Origin: Anaerolineaceae bacterium
GTDB taxonomy: Bacteria; Chloroflexota; Anaerolineae; Anaerolineales; Anaerolineaceae
Direction of reading: 5' to 3'
DNA length: 64,000 nt
NCBI GenBank assembly: GCA_030653365.1
Contig: JAURZL010000018.1
Coordinates: 372,001-436,000 of the forward strand
Every line of letters begins with the position of its first letter. The stretch's first letter is position 1. The position numbers were made by a program, and so were the translations under genes. The notes under the pieces are model-generated. The model worked only from the letters and a program-made list of their open reading frames with translations, made no database searches and had not been told where the DNA came from. Of the stretch, positions 39,725 to 49,742 are shown in pieces.

Positions 39725-40744
39725 TTAATTCGTTGAAGCGCAGCGGAAACCAAGATTGTTATACCAATATTTGGGAACTGATTTATATCGCAATGATGAT
39801 CTTATCCACCAGGTGCCATTACTCCACGGACCACCACGCCATATATAATAATAGCCATCATCTGCTTCACGACCATCATCTGGATTGTAAGGATACAACA
39901 TTGGAATAGAACTGGTCCACTCCCAAACATTTCCCGACATATCCATCAATCCATAAGGACTTGCTCCATTAGGGAAACTTCCCACAGGGGCTGTATCACC
40001 AAACCCATCATCAAAACTTGGATTGGCATGCTCTTTCGGACAATTAATATCACAGAAATTGGCTTTGTCATTTGAAATCGGATCATCCCCCCAGGGATAT
40101 CTACGTCCATCGGTTCCACGGGCAGCTTTTTCCCATTCAGCTTCAGTTGGAAGTCTTTTCCCAGCCCATTCGCAAAATTGATTTGCCTGCCACCAATCCA
40201 CCATCATCACTGGGTAATCATCGAATTCCGGATTTCCATAATATTCTTGACGGGTATTAGAGCTATTGATATGCGGTGGCTGACAATCTCCATTTTCCAC
40301 ACACAAAGCGTATCGTTCGTTTGTCACTTCGTATTTATCAATCCAATAGGCATCCAGGTAAACTGTGTGCATAGGAACTTCTGGATATGCTACTCCATTA
40401 TCCAAAGCATGTTGTGCGTCTGTATCCTTGGTTCCCATAATAAACTCACCAGCAGGAATAAAAATCTCTTCAGTGAAATCTATTTTAGATATTCTGAAAT
40501 TTGGATCACTTTTTTCTGTGGGTACAAGTGTCGGTTCAATCGTTGGTGTTGGTGGCATTACTGTTTCAGTCGGTATCAATGTAGGCAAGGGTGATGGTTC
40601 TATCACTTCCTTTACTGTTGCGACAATTGTGTTAGTTGGTTGTAATTCATTAAAATCCATGGAAGGATTGAAATTATTGCATGCACTGAGTGTAAATATA
40701 ATAACCATCATTGTGAACAACAAGGATTTTTTTGGGTTATTCAT
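39725..40744 (-). CDS. formylglycine-generating enzyme (SUMF1)-like lipoprotein
   Basis: Lipobox TLSACN, PT-rich linker, FIPAGEFIMGTKDTDAQ...DAYWIDKYEVTNERYALCVENG...GKRLPTEAEWEKAARGTDGRRYPWGDD...GLMDMSGNVWEWTSS...LGFRCAS. Confidence 0.93.
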   Translation of the reverse strand: MNNPKKSLLFTMMVIIFTLSACNNFNPSMDFNELQPTNTIVATVKEVIEPSPLPTLIPTETVMPPTPTIEPTLVPTEKSDPNFRISKIDFTEEIFIPAGEFIMGTKDTDAQHALDNGVAYPEVPMHTVYLDAYWIDKYEVTNERYALCVENGDCQPPHINSSNTRQEYYGNPEFDDYPVMMVDWWQANQFCEWAGKRLPTEAEWEKAARGTDGRRYPWGDDPISNDKANFCDINCPKEHANPSFDDGFGDTAPVGSFPNGASPYGLMDMSGNVWEWTSSIPMLYPYNPDDGREADDGYYYIWRGGPWSNGTWWIRSSLRYKSVPKYWYNNLGFRCASTN

Positions 40745-41000
40745 TGGTCTTGCTCCTTAATGGAAAGATGTTAACTTTTTCACTATCATTACTTTACCAA
40801 AATTTCGCATCACAAATTTTACTACCAATTTTGTCGGTTGAAGAATTGTTGTTTTTTCATTGAAAATAAAATAAAATGATTTCATTAAGTAGAATCTCTC
40901 TTTTACTCAAATATTTTTATTGTCATTATGATGAAAAAGGATATAATAAACAAATTCAGGGCATTTATTTATATTTAATTGATTGGGTGGGCGATTTTTG

Positions 41001-42986
41001 ATGAAGAATTTTTCAAAATTTTTTATTCTAGCAACAATCTTCATCTTTGTTTTTATCTATTCATCGATTAATGTATCAGCTCAGGAAGAAGAGCCTCCTG
41101 TAAGAGAAAAAATAATCGAGAATACATTTATCCAATATACCTGGAGGTTGGTGACAAGAACTGGAACACCAGTATGTACAGTGGTTATAAACCATGAGGG
41201 ATTCCCTTCCGGTCAGGAAACACTGGCAGGCTGTAACGAAGCCTGGATGAATCTATTTCCAACTCCAACAGTAATCGCCACTGGCACTCCCACTCCTCAA
41301 CCCACAGCCACTCCCATAAACATTAATCAATTATTTCTAGACACCTATTGGGTATTTGTATCTTCAGAAGAAGTAACACTTGTGACAAAAGTTACTATTC
41401 CGGATATGATAATAAATATTAATGCTCCAGGGTTACCTGTCAATGCACCATATGTAATTATTAAAGCTATCGAACCATATTCCGAATACCAAATTACTAG
41501 AATCGCTGGCACAGTCAACGACCAGCCTTTTGAATGTTTTTCTGATCAATGTATAGTACCTTTATTATACGATTCTCAGATTCGTTTTTGGGCTGAGAGT
41601 AGTTTTGGTGATCAAACAAAAGTAATTACTGCGATTGTAAGAATCTATGTCAGCAATAATTTTTATAATGTTCGGGTTACATCAATTGATCAACTATTAG
41701 GGTTCACAGATTCATGCCGGGAGATTTGGCGAGAAACAGCGTTCGGGGAATCTCCAGCCTGGGTTGTTTTCCCTGAATCTCCCGATATTTTAGCAACATT
41801 TGATAAATTACATTATTTGGCAGGAAAGTTAATCTTACATAGATTTGTTGATGCTTCTACATGTCCAAGTGGAGGCTTATTTGCTAATGGAGCACCCAAT
41901 GCCTGTGGTCTTGAAGTGGTAGAAGATGCCATGTTTGCCTGGCAGAACCGATTTGATCCAATTATTTGGTCATCTGCAAGAGAAGCAGGGATCCCCCCCA
42001 TTTTTATTAAGAGTATTATTAAGCAAGAATCTCAATTCTGGCCAGAGAATGCAAGATATATTTACGAAGAATATGGTTTTACTCAAATCAATGAATTAGG
42101 TGCTGATGTTGCACTTCGATGGAATGAAGACTTGAAGAACCAGATCTGTTCAGGGCTTTTATTTGATTGTGATAAGTCATTTGTAAGTATGAATGCATTT
42201 GAACAGGCAATGTTGCGAGGTGGATTGATCCAATCAATTGATGCATATTGTCCTGCCTGTGAAAACATGGTAAATCTGGCAATTGCTGAACAATCCATCG
42301 CCATCACAGGTCAAGTTATAAAATCAAATTGCTCTCAAGCAAATTATATTGTCAAAAATTTGGAGCTGAAGCCAACAATCACTGATATGTGGAAATTCAC
42401 AATTTTATCCTATCACGGTGGTTATTACTGTCTAGAAAATAGTCTTGAGGAAGTGAAGCGAAAAGGATTGGAACCAAATTGGGCAAATGTTTCTGCTAAC
42501 CTAGTTTGCCCAGAAGCCCGTACCTATGTAGATTCAGTTTGGGATAATTTAAGCAATTTCCAGCTTCATTACGCCCCGCAACCAACACTTGCACCTGAAC
42601 AACTAGAACCATCCGGCCAAAGCGATCTTGTACAATTGCCTCCAACTCCTACACCTACTCAAACTCCAACACCTCAAACCTATCTTTCCAGTGGTAAGAT
42701 CAATGTGTATCTTTATGTCGACACGAATATGAATTTTGTCATGGATGAAGACGAACTGGTAAATAATGCCAATATTCTGGTGGAATTTTCTAATGGAACA
42801 ACGAAAACAGTAACGGTTAATAATGGTGAAGCAATTATAGAATACGAAAACCAGTTTAAAGACTCAGATGTCAAAATTACTGTTATTGAAATTTATCAAT
42901 CTTCACAAGTACGAATCCCTGAAAGTGGAGAGCTTTTTACAATCTTACGGATTCCTCCACCTGAATTACCCGGGTTACTTCCGTAA
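41001..42986 (+). CDS. secreted protein with lytic-transglycosylase-like domain and C-terminal SdrD/Cna-B-like domain
   Basis: Signal peptide; IKSIIKQESQFWPENARYIYEEYGFTQINELGADVAL is SLT-like with a Glu; PT linker; GKINVYLYVDTNMNFVMDEDELVNNANILVEFSNG. Confidence 0.7.
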   Translation: MKNFSKFFILATIFIFVFIYSSINVSAQEEEPPVREKIIENTFIQYTWRLVTRTGTPVCTVVINHEGFPSGQETLAGCNEAWMNLFPTPTVIATGTPTPQPTATPININQLFLDTYWVFVSSEEVTLVTKVTIPDMIININAPGLPVNAPYVIIKAIEPYSEYQITRIAGTVNDQPFECFSDQCIVPLLYDSQIRFWAESSFGDQTKVITAIVRIYVSNNFYNVRVTSIDQLLGFTDSCREIWRETAFGESPAWVVFPESPDILATFDKLHYLAGKLILHRFVDASTCPSGGLFANGAPNACGLEVVEDAMFAWQNRFDPIIWSSAREAGIPPIFIKSIIKQESQFWPENARYIYEEYGFTQINELGADVALRWNEDLKNQICSGLLFDCDKSFVSMNAFEQAMLRGGLIQSIDAYCPACENMVNLAIAEQSIAITGQVIKSNCSQANYIVKNLELKPTITDMWKFTILSYHGGYYCLENSLEEVKRKGLEPNWANVSANLVCPEARTYVDSVWDNLSNFQLHYAPQPTLAPEQLEPSGQSDLVQLPPTPTPTQTPTPQTYLSSGKINVYLYVDTNMNFVMDEDELVNNANILVEFSNGTTKTVTVNNGEAIIEYENQFKDSDVKITVIEIYQSSQVRIPESGELFTILRIPPPELPGLLP

Positions 42987-43000
42987 AATCAGGAAATTTT

Positions 43001-44770
43001 ATGAAGAAGAAAACAGACAAAGATAATAAAAATCTAAATGAAAATGAGAAACCTGAAATTTTAGAAAATGATTCTGGTTCGATTTCCGATCAGTTAAACA
43101 AGAAATTTTCAAATAATATAGATGATCGTTTGGATGAAATTAAAAAATTAGCTTCAGATTTTTCAATGAGTGATGAATCGATTGAAGAAAATGCTGGAGA
43201 ATTTGACAATGAATTTATTGGATCTGATCCTGACGGGACAGAAGATGATTATCTTGATAGATTGAGTGTTTTAGATCAAGAAGTGTCCCCATTTATAAAT
43301 GAAGATGAAAAAGAAGACTTCCTAGACCAACGATTAGATCAAATCAATAAACAAGCAGCGAATATTGAACCTGAAGAATTTGAATATTTACGGAAATCCA
43401 GTTCTGTTCCCTTTGCACCAATTCCAAATTTTGAGGATTTCGAAGGTAAAAAATCGCAAGAACTTCCGAAGAAGAGAATTGATACTATTGAAGATATAGA
43501 AAATGATACTGAATTAGATGAAGCAATTAGTCAAAATAATGAAGATTTTTTGAACAAATTAACATCTTCTTTGGAGGAGGATCCTCAATATCAAGATTTG
43601 TCATCCAATAATGATGAATCAAAACATGTTTTTAAAACATTTGACGAGAAATCAGATGGATCTGAATTGATCGAGGAAATCGAACATGAGATTGATAACG
43701 CAAATAAGGCAGTTAATCCATTTCTAAATGACCATGATTCTCTTTCTTCAGATGATTTCCTGGCTAATCTCAACAAGTTGACACTTGATGAAGATGATCT
43801 GGATCAGACTATTAATGATATCGATCCTCTTGGCAAAATGTTTGAAAACGAATCAATGTTATCATCTACTTCCTGGAAAGATGTTCTGGAATCCACAGAT
43901 GATGATGAATCTGGTAATGCACGAAAAGTTTTTGATTTTAATAATGAACAATCTTTTGATGAGTTCATCAATAATATGGATGGGGTAGAAGAAAAAGAAA
44001 AATCAGAATTTCCTCTACTTGGTGATGGCACCAAAGAGAACTTTGAAGAAATGCCTGTTGACACCAATATGGATGATGACAGCTTCCAGGAATCAGATGA
44101 TGGTCAGACCGAAGAAGAAGATGAATCAGTTGAAAACCTTCGAAGATCGTTCATAGATGAGTTTGACCAGGATGCCTGGAACGAGGAAACAGAAAATCAA
44201 GAAAAGAAAAAATGGCTGCCAAGAAATATTGATACATTCAAAAATTGGTTTTCATCACTAAGTATCGCGGAAAGAATCTTAATTTTCTTAAGTTTTCTGA
44301 TTAGTTTAGCTGTTGTTGTATCGATTGTTTTGGTAATTACACAATGGAGAGTTAATAACAGAAATATAGCAAGCCCCCCACCGGCAATTGAAGCTTCAGA
44401 CACTGATTTAATTTATCCAACAGGTTTACAGCTTCCAGGTGGTTGGTTCTTCTTTTTACAAAGAGGAGAAATTAAAAACAATAAATGGGAACCACAAAAT
44501 GCAGAGTGGTTATCCAATACAAAATTACGAAAAGTTGTTGCCATTCCATGGTCAAATCAAACAGAAGCGGTCATTCAATCTCTCACCAGCGAAGATGAAA
44601 TCAGTATTTACATGAACAATAACGACATAATCATTTATCAGGTTGAAGAGGTTCTTCAGATTTCCAGGGACAATGTCCGAATTCTTTCTGATACTGAACC
44701 ATCTTTAGTAGTTATTCTGTTCCGTGAGGATAATGAAAATCGCTGGTCTGTAATCGCAAAACCAAAATAA
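43001..44770 (+). CDS. very acidic single-pass membrane protein with sortase-fold-like C-terminal region
   Basis: About 400 aa Asp/Glu-rich N-terminus, one TM (ILIFLSFLISLAVVVSIVLVI), C-terminus resembling a sortase barrel without catalytic His/Cys. Confidence 0.65.
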   Translation: MKKKTDKDNKNLNENEKPEILENDSGSISDQLNKKFSNNIDDRLDEIKKLASDFSMSDESIEENAGEFDNEFIGSDPDGTEDDYLDRLSVLDQEVSPFINEDEKEDFLDQRLDQINKQAANIEPEEFEYLRKSSSVPFAPIPNFEDFEGKKSQELPKKRIDTIEDIENDTELDEAISQNNEDFLNKLTSSLEEDPQYQDLSSNNDESKHVFKTFDEKSDGSELIEEIEHEIDNANKAVNPFLNDHDSLSSDDFLANLNKLTLDEDDLDQTINDIDPLGKMFENESMLSSTSWKDVLESTDDDESGNARKVFDFNNEQSFDEFINNMDGVEEKEKSEFPLLGDGTKENFEEMPVDTNMDDDSFQESDDGQTEEEDESVENLRRSFIDEFDQDAWNEETENQEKKKWLPRNIDTFKNWFSSLSIAERILIFLSFLISLAVVVSIVLVITQWRVNNRNIASPPPAIEASDTDLIYPTGLQLPGGWFFFLQRGEIKNNKWEPQNAEWLSNTKLRKVVAIPWSNQTEAVIQSLTSEDEISIYMNNNDIIIYQVEEVLQISRDNVRILSDTEPSLVVILFREDNENRWSVIAKPK

Positions 44771-44932
44771 TCCTCGGATAGCACCTTAGGTGCTCGTAAA
44801 ACCAGCAGCTTTTTCATGAAGAATGCAATCTAAAATACCGTATGATATTTGAACCTTCAATGACAAATAACATATATGAGGGTTCTTAAGAAAACTCTAT
44901 AATCATTAACATCCCTTAGTTGAGGAATAATT

Positions 44933-46723
44933 ATGTGTGGAATATTTGGAATCGTATACAAGCAGGATCGGCTTTTAGGACCTACATTAATTGATGCAGG
45001 CTTGCGGTTATCATACCGAGGATACGATTCTGTCGGTATAGCTACTATTCTCGAGAATGGTGTGATCGACCTGCGAAAAGATGCAGGAAAAGTAAAAAGC
45101 GTTGCTGAAAAATACAATTTTAAAGAGATGATTGGACAAAGAGCAATTCTCCAATTAAGGTGGGCAACATTCGGAGAACCATCATTAGTAAATTCTCAAC
45201 CTCATTTAGACTCCGAAGGTTTAATGGTTGGCGCACACAATGGGAATGTAGTGAACAATGTCGAATTAAGGGAAGAATTCATATCTGAAGGAATGACTGT
45301 CAGATCGATGAATGATGGAGAAAGCTGTGTGCATGCAGTTGAGCGGTTTACAAAAAAAGGTTTTTCCATGTTGGAAGCAATCCAAAAAGCGTATGATGTG
45401 CTAAAAGGCGATTACGCATTTGTGATAACGAAGGCTAATGATGATAAATTATATGCTTTCAAAAAAGGATCCGGATTGGTCGCTGGGATTGGTGACGATT
45501 TCACCTGTGTATCCTCTGATTTGCCTTCCATTCTTCCTCTCACCAGAAATGTTGTATTTATGAATGACGGTGAGATTATTGAACTCTCCGCTGATCATTA
45601 TAAAATATTCTCTGTTTCGGACGGAACTCCAATTGAGCGTGCTGTGGAAATAGTGGAAGATACAATGGAAGCCGCACAAAAAGGTGGATTTGAGCATTTT
45701 ATGCTCAAAGAAATTCATGAACAACCAAAAGTTGCAAAAGAATTAATCCATTTAATGAACAATTCCTCTGCTGTTGAAGTAACCATTGAGGCATTAATCA
45801 ATGCAAGAAATATTTTCTTTATTGGCTGTGGAACAAGTTACAATGCTTGTGTAACCGGGTCAGTTTATTTCAACAGAATTTCTGGCAGAACAACGATTCC
45901 TGTAGCAGCAACACAATTTATAGCACAATACAATCGTTCCATTGGTCCAGAAGATGTCGGTATCTTCGTGAGTCAAAGTGGTGAGACAAAAGATGTGTTA
46001 AATGCTGTAGAAATTGCAAAACAAAAAGGTATGAAGGTCTATTCATTAGTAAATGTGGTAGGTTCAACGCTAACCAAATTATCTGAACGTTGGCTGCCAC
46101 TCGCTTGTGGATACGAGATCAGTGTGCCTGCAACAAAAACTTTTACCAATCAGCTGGTCGCTTTCTTATATCTTGCATATAAAATGGCAAAATTTGATAT
46201 TTCGGATTTGGAAAAAATTCCTGGTTATATGCAATCAACAATTGATGACACAAAAGACCAGGTTCTCGATGTCCTTCCGTATCTGGAAAATTGGAATGAT
46301 CTTTACAGTTTGGGTTATGGGGTCACCTTCCCAATTGCATTGGAAGGTGCCTTAAAATTAAAAGAAATTACATATGCACATTGCGAAGGGATGCTTTCCA
46401 CTGAATTTAAACATGGACCTCTTGCAGCGGTAACATTGGACTATCCAATTCTATTTACCACGATCGAAGAGGATATCTCTTTGATTATTTCTGGAATTAA
46501 TGAAGTTACCTGTCGGGGAGCGAGAGCAATTGTTATTGGACCAGAAGATAATAGACTGAAATCCAACGCCCAACATACCATCACAATCTCACAACCGACA
46601 CCAGAAATTGCATCAATTTTATCTATTGTGCCACTCCAATTACTCTCCTATTACATGAGTATTCAACGAGGATTTGATCCGGATTTCCCTCGAAATTTAA
46701 GCAAAACATTGACCGTGGATTAA
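44933..46723 (+). CDS. glmS: glutamine-fructose-6-phosphate aminotransferase (isomerizing)-like
   Basis: MCGIFGIVYKQDRLLGPTLIDAGLRLSYRGYDSVGIATI plus two SIS domains (FFIGCGTSYNACVTGSVYF, GYGVTFPIALEGALKLKEITYAHCEGMLSTEFKHGP). Confidence 0.88.
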   Translation: MCGIFGIVYKQDRLLGPTLIDAGLRLSYRGYDSVGIATILENGVIDLRKDAGKVKSVAEKYNFKEMIGQRAILQLRWATFGEPSLVNSQPHLDSEGLMVGAHNGNVVNNVELREEFISEGMTVRSMNDGESCVHAVERFTKKGFSMLEAIQKAYDVLKGDYAFVITKANDDKLYAFKKGSGLVAGIGDDFTCVSSDLPSILPLTRNVVFMNDGEIIELSADHYKIFSVSDGTPIERAVEIVEDTMEAAQKGGFEHFMLKEIHEQPKVAKELIHLMNNSSAVEVTIEALINARNIFFIGCGTSYNACVTGSVYFNRISGRTTIPVAATQFIAQYNRSIGPEDVGIFVSQSGETKDVLNAVEIAKQKGMKVYSLVNVVGSTLTKLSERWLPLACGYEISVPATKTFTNQLVAFLYLAYKMAKFDISDLEKIPGYMQSTIDDTKDQVLDVLPYLENWNDLYSLGYGVTFPIALEGALKLKEITYAHCEGMLSTEFKHGPLAAVTLDYPILFTTIEEDISLIISGINEVTCRGARAIVIGPEDNRLKSNAQHTITISQPTPEIASILSIVPLQLLSYYMSIQRGFDPDFPRNLSKTLTVD

Positions 46724-47042
46724 TTAACCCAAATCCGGTATCAGTTTTGTTTTGGAGAAAACATGGATTTTGACCATTTTTTTTTCCTTATCTAAGATCA
46801 ATCCGACAATGATTTGAGTCACTGCACCTCTTCAAATCATTTCATGTGAAATAGTGGTTCGATAAGACCTCCTGTAAACCTATATCCGTTTTTCCGTAAC
46901 CATATTTTCTCGATGACACAATACGAAATCTAAATGTCATTTTGCTTTGGGGTATCACGCTTATTTGAATTTTTTTCTTATTTTTGAAACGAAAAATCAA
47001 TTATCTGCGTATATAGTTAAAATGAATAGGATGGTGAAAATT

Positions 47043-47234
47043 ATGGATGAGAAAAGATTATCAAGATCCAGAGAGAATAGAATGGTTGGTGGTGTTTGTG
47101 GCGGTTTGGGAAATTATTTTAATGTGGATGCGACTGTCGTAAGACTTTTATTTGCATTAAGTTTCTTCTTTTTATATCCAGGTACATTTTTAATTTATCT
47201 TTTATTATTAATCATCATGCCTGAGGAAAGATAA
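47043..47234 (+). CDS. PspC domain protein
   Basis: MDEKRLSRSRENRMVGGVCGGLGNYFNVDATVVRLLFALSFFF; start moved from the ORF-track start. Confidence 0.88.
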   Translation: MDEKRLSRSRENRMVGGVCGGLGNYFNVDATVVRLLFALSFFFLYPGTFLIYLLLLIIMPEER

Positions 47235-47276
47235 AAAGAACAAATTTCATCAAGTTACTATTAATCGGGATAGGAT

Positions 47277-47310
47277 GGTGTATTTGGCGGTGATGCCCGT
47301 CAAATACACC
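47277..47310 (+). repeat. dispersed hairpin element, copy D
   Basis: GGTGTATTTGGCGGTGATGCCCGTCAAATACACC; near-perfect outer stem and inner GGC-GGTGAT-GCC. Confidence 0.6.
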
Positions 47311-47353
47311 ATAACCGTCTGAAAAAAAGAGAAAAAAGAGTAATAATGGTTTT

Positions 47354-48043
47354 TCATCCATTACTTTTTTTTTCTCTCATCCGTTTCCTAGTCTGCAAAA
47401 CAACTCTAAAAAAGTTTTTTATATGGTTTAAAGGTCGAATATGGCTTTTCTCATCACCATATATGGTCTTTATTGGCACCCAGCCAATCGTAAATCCTGA
47501 TTTAAGACAGTTAACAATAACCTCTACCTCGAATTCAAAACCAACTTCATCACTTTGTAAAACATTTTCCATAAGTCGTTTACTTAATAATCGATATCCG
47601 GATTGATTATCCAGAATCGGCATACCCATTGCCCAGGAAAACGCCCATTTTCCAATAAAATTTGCCAATTTTCTCGAAAATGGCATTAATGAAAAATCAC
47701 GAAAACCAATGATTAAGTCCGGCGACTCTTTTTCATACAATATAAGAAATTTATGAATCTCAAGTACATCATGCTGTCCATCTGCATCAATGGTTATTGA
47801 AAAATCATAATTCAGTTGAAGCGCCTCCTTAAATCCTCTTTGTAAAGCTGCTCCTTTTCCTTGATTTGGATTTTGAATAAAAACACGAGCACCATTTTTT
47901 TCTGCGATTATTGCCGTAGTGTCTATTGAACCGTCATCTACCACTAAGGTTGGCAAGAATTGGGTTGATAAATTAACTACATTTGAAATATGTTTTTCTT
48001 CGTTGAAAGCAGGGATGATAATACATCCATTTTTTGGAATCAT
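47354..48043 (-). CDS. family 2 glycosyltransferase
   Basis: CIIIPAFNEEKHISNVV...TLVVDDGSIDTTAIIAEKNGARVFIQNPNQGKGAALQRGFKEA...ITIDADGQHD. Confidence 0.93.
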   Translation of the reverse strand: MIPKNGCIIIPAFNEEKHISNVVNLSTQFLPTLVVDDGSIDTTAIIAEKNGARVFIQNPNQGKGAALQRGFKEALQLNYDFSITIDADGQHDVLEIHKFLILYEKESPDLIIGFRDFSLMPFSRKLANFIGKWAFSWAMGMPILDNQSGYRLLSKRLMENVLQSDEVGFEFEVEVIVNCLKSGFTIGWVPIKTIYGDEKSHIRPLNHIKNFFRVVLQTRKRMREKKSNG

Positions 48044-48212
48044 AAGATTTCTCTTTTCAAAAATTCTTCAATAAATTCACTGGTGATTATATCCAAGAAA
48101 CGTTTTTTATTGAAAATATCAGATAAAAATTGTGAAATTCATAAAAATAAGCCTAATTAATCTCATTCACCTTACAAAATTCAATTTAATGTAACCAATT
48201 TCCAAAAAACGC

Positions 48213-48241
48213 TTGCATTTGAAATAAAAATCCGCTAAAAT
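48213..48241 (+). promoter_or_regulatory. dcw cluster promoter
   Basis: TTGCAT-N17-TAAAAT immediately upstream of MraZ-box-like repeats. Confidence 0.75.
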
Positions 48242-48281
48242 GTGGATAATTGTGGAGATAAGTGGGAGAAAGTGGAGCGCC
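48242..48281 (+). promoter_or_regulatory. MraZ operator: four direct 10-bp repeats
   Basis: GTGGATAATT GTGGAGATAA GTGGGAGAAA GTGGAGCGCC. Confidence 0.8.
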
Positions 48282-48321
48282 GGGATGCCGGCGTTCTGCG
48301 ATTATAGGAGTTGTAGAACTT

Positions 48322-48756
48322 ATGTTCCTTGGTACATACGAACACACATTAGATACAAAAGGCAGAATGACGATTCCCGTTAAGTACCGTGAATTAGTAT
48401 CTGAAGGAGCATACGTAACAAAAGGGTTTGACCAGAATCTGATGGTTTTGACAAACAAAGTTTTTCAGGCCCTTTTTGAACGTGTTACCAGTATGAACAT
48501 GGCCGATCCCACTGCCCGAGAATTGAGACGATTAATGTTTGCCAATGCTTTTGCGGTTGAATGTGATAAAGCAGGCCGCATACTTATTCCTCAAATCTTA
48601 CGAACTCACGCATTACTCCAAGGAGATTCGGTAATTTTGGGAAATGGAAGTTATTTTGAAATCTGGTCTCCGACCCTCTGGCAGAATCATTCAGAAAAGC
48701 TTGAAGGCAGTGATGCAAATAATGAACGATATGCAAACTTGGACTTATCACTTTAA
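48322..48756 (+). CDS. mraZ: transcriptional regulator MraZ
   Basis: MFLGTYEHTLDTKGRMTIPVKYRE; dcw context. Confidence 0.95.
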   Translation: MFLGTYEHTLDTKGRMTIPVKYRELVSEGAYVTKGFDQNLMVLTNKVFQALFERVTSMNMADPTARELRRLMFANAFAVECDKAGRILIPQILRTHALLQGDSVILGNGSYFEIWSPTLWQNHSEKLEGSDANNERYANLDLSL

Positions 48757-48758
48757 TC

Positions 48759-49703
48759 ATGTCCACTCCACAATCAGCTGTTCCTCATACCCCAGTACTT
48801 TACCATGAAATCATAAAAGCGCTTGCACCCTTCTCTGGTGGCCTTTATATAGATGGAACGGTAGGAGCTGGAGGTCATGCCTGGGGAATATTAGATGCCT
48901 CAAATCCGCATGGAAAATTACTTGGATTAGACCTGGACCCCCAGGCGCTGGTTATCGCAAACCAGCGCCTTTCTCTATTCAAAGATCGAGTTTTCATCAT
49001 CCAAGGCTCTTATATTGAATTGTCCTCATTCGCTCAAGAGTTAGGTTGGAATTTTATTGATGGAATTATTCTTGATTTAGGAGTATCTTCCATCCAGCTC
49101 GACTCGAAAGAAAGAGGGTTTTCCTTTCAATACGATGCTCCCCTGGATATGAGATTTGGAGACCACCCAACCAGTAATGCTGCTGATGTGATCAATAATT
49201 ATTCGGAAAATGAATTGGCTGAGTTGATCTGGCGGTATGGAGAAGAAAAAAATGCAAGAAGAATTGCAAGATTAATTGTCCAGAATCGCCCTATCAGTAC
49301 GACGTTTGAATTAGCCAATTTGACCAAAAAAGCATACGGAAATAAATTCAGTCAAATCCATCCAGCCACCCGAACATTTCAAGCGATCCGAATCGTTGTT
49401 AATCAGGAAATGCAAGCAATTGAAACAGTAATTCCACAGGCTATTAAGTTACTAAAACCTGGTGGAAGACTGGCAATCATCTCTTTCCATTCTTTAGAAG
49501 ATCGAATTGTAAAAACAATCTTTCGGTTGGAAAGTAAGGATTGTTATTGCCCACCCGAACAACCTGTTTGCACCTGTAACCATATTGCAACTATTAAGGA
49601 GGTTAATCGAAAACCTATTCAAGCAACCCAACAAGAAGTGTCTGAAAACCCTCGTTCTAGAAGTGCTAAGTTAAGAATTGCAGAAAAGCTTAATCTGGCA
49701 TGA
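48759..49703 (+). CDS. rsmH: 16S rRNA (cytosine1402-N4)-methyltransferase
   Basis: HTPVLYHEIIKAL...YIDGTVGAGGHAWGIL...GIILDLGVSSIQLDSKERGFSF. Confidence 0.96.
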   Translation: MSTPQSAVPHTPVLYHEIIKALAPFSGGLYIDGTVGAGGHAWGILDASNPHGKLLGLDLDPQALVIANQRLSLFKDRVFIIQGSYIELSSFAQELGWNFIDGIILDLGVSSIQLDSKERGFSFQYDAPLDMRFGDHPTSNAADVINNYSENELAELIWRYGEEKNARRIARLIVQNRPISTTFELANLTKKAYGNKFSQIHPATRTFQAIRIVVNQEMQAIETVIPQAIKLLKPGGRLAIISFHSLEDRIVKTIFRLESKDCYCPPEQPVCTCNHIATIKEVNRKPIQATQQEVSENPRSRSAKLRIAEKLNLA

Positions 49704-49742
49704 GTTGTGCAAGTTCAATTGTAATAATATCGGTAGGTAGAC

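Noticed and set aside
44780-44796. Short palindrome AGCACCTTAGGTGCT after the acidic protein gene
   Set aside because: 6-bp stem with 3-nt loop and no following T-run; not a convincing terminator
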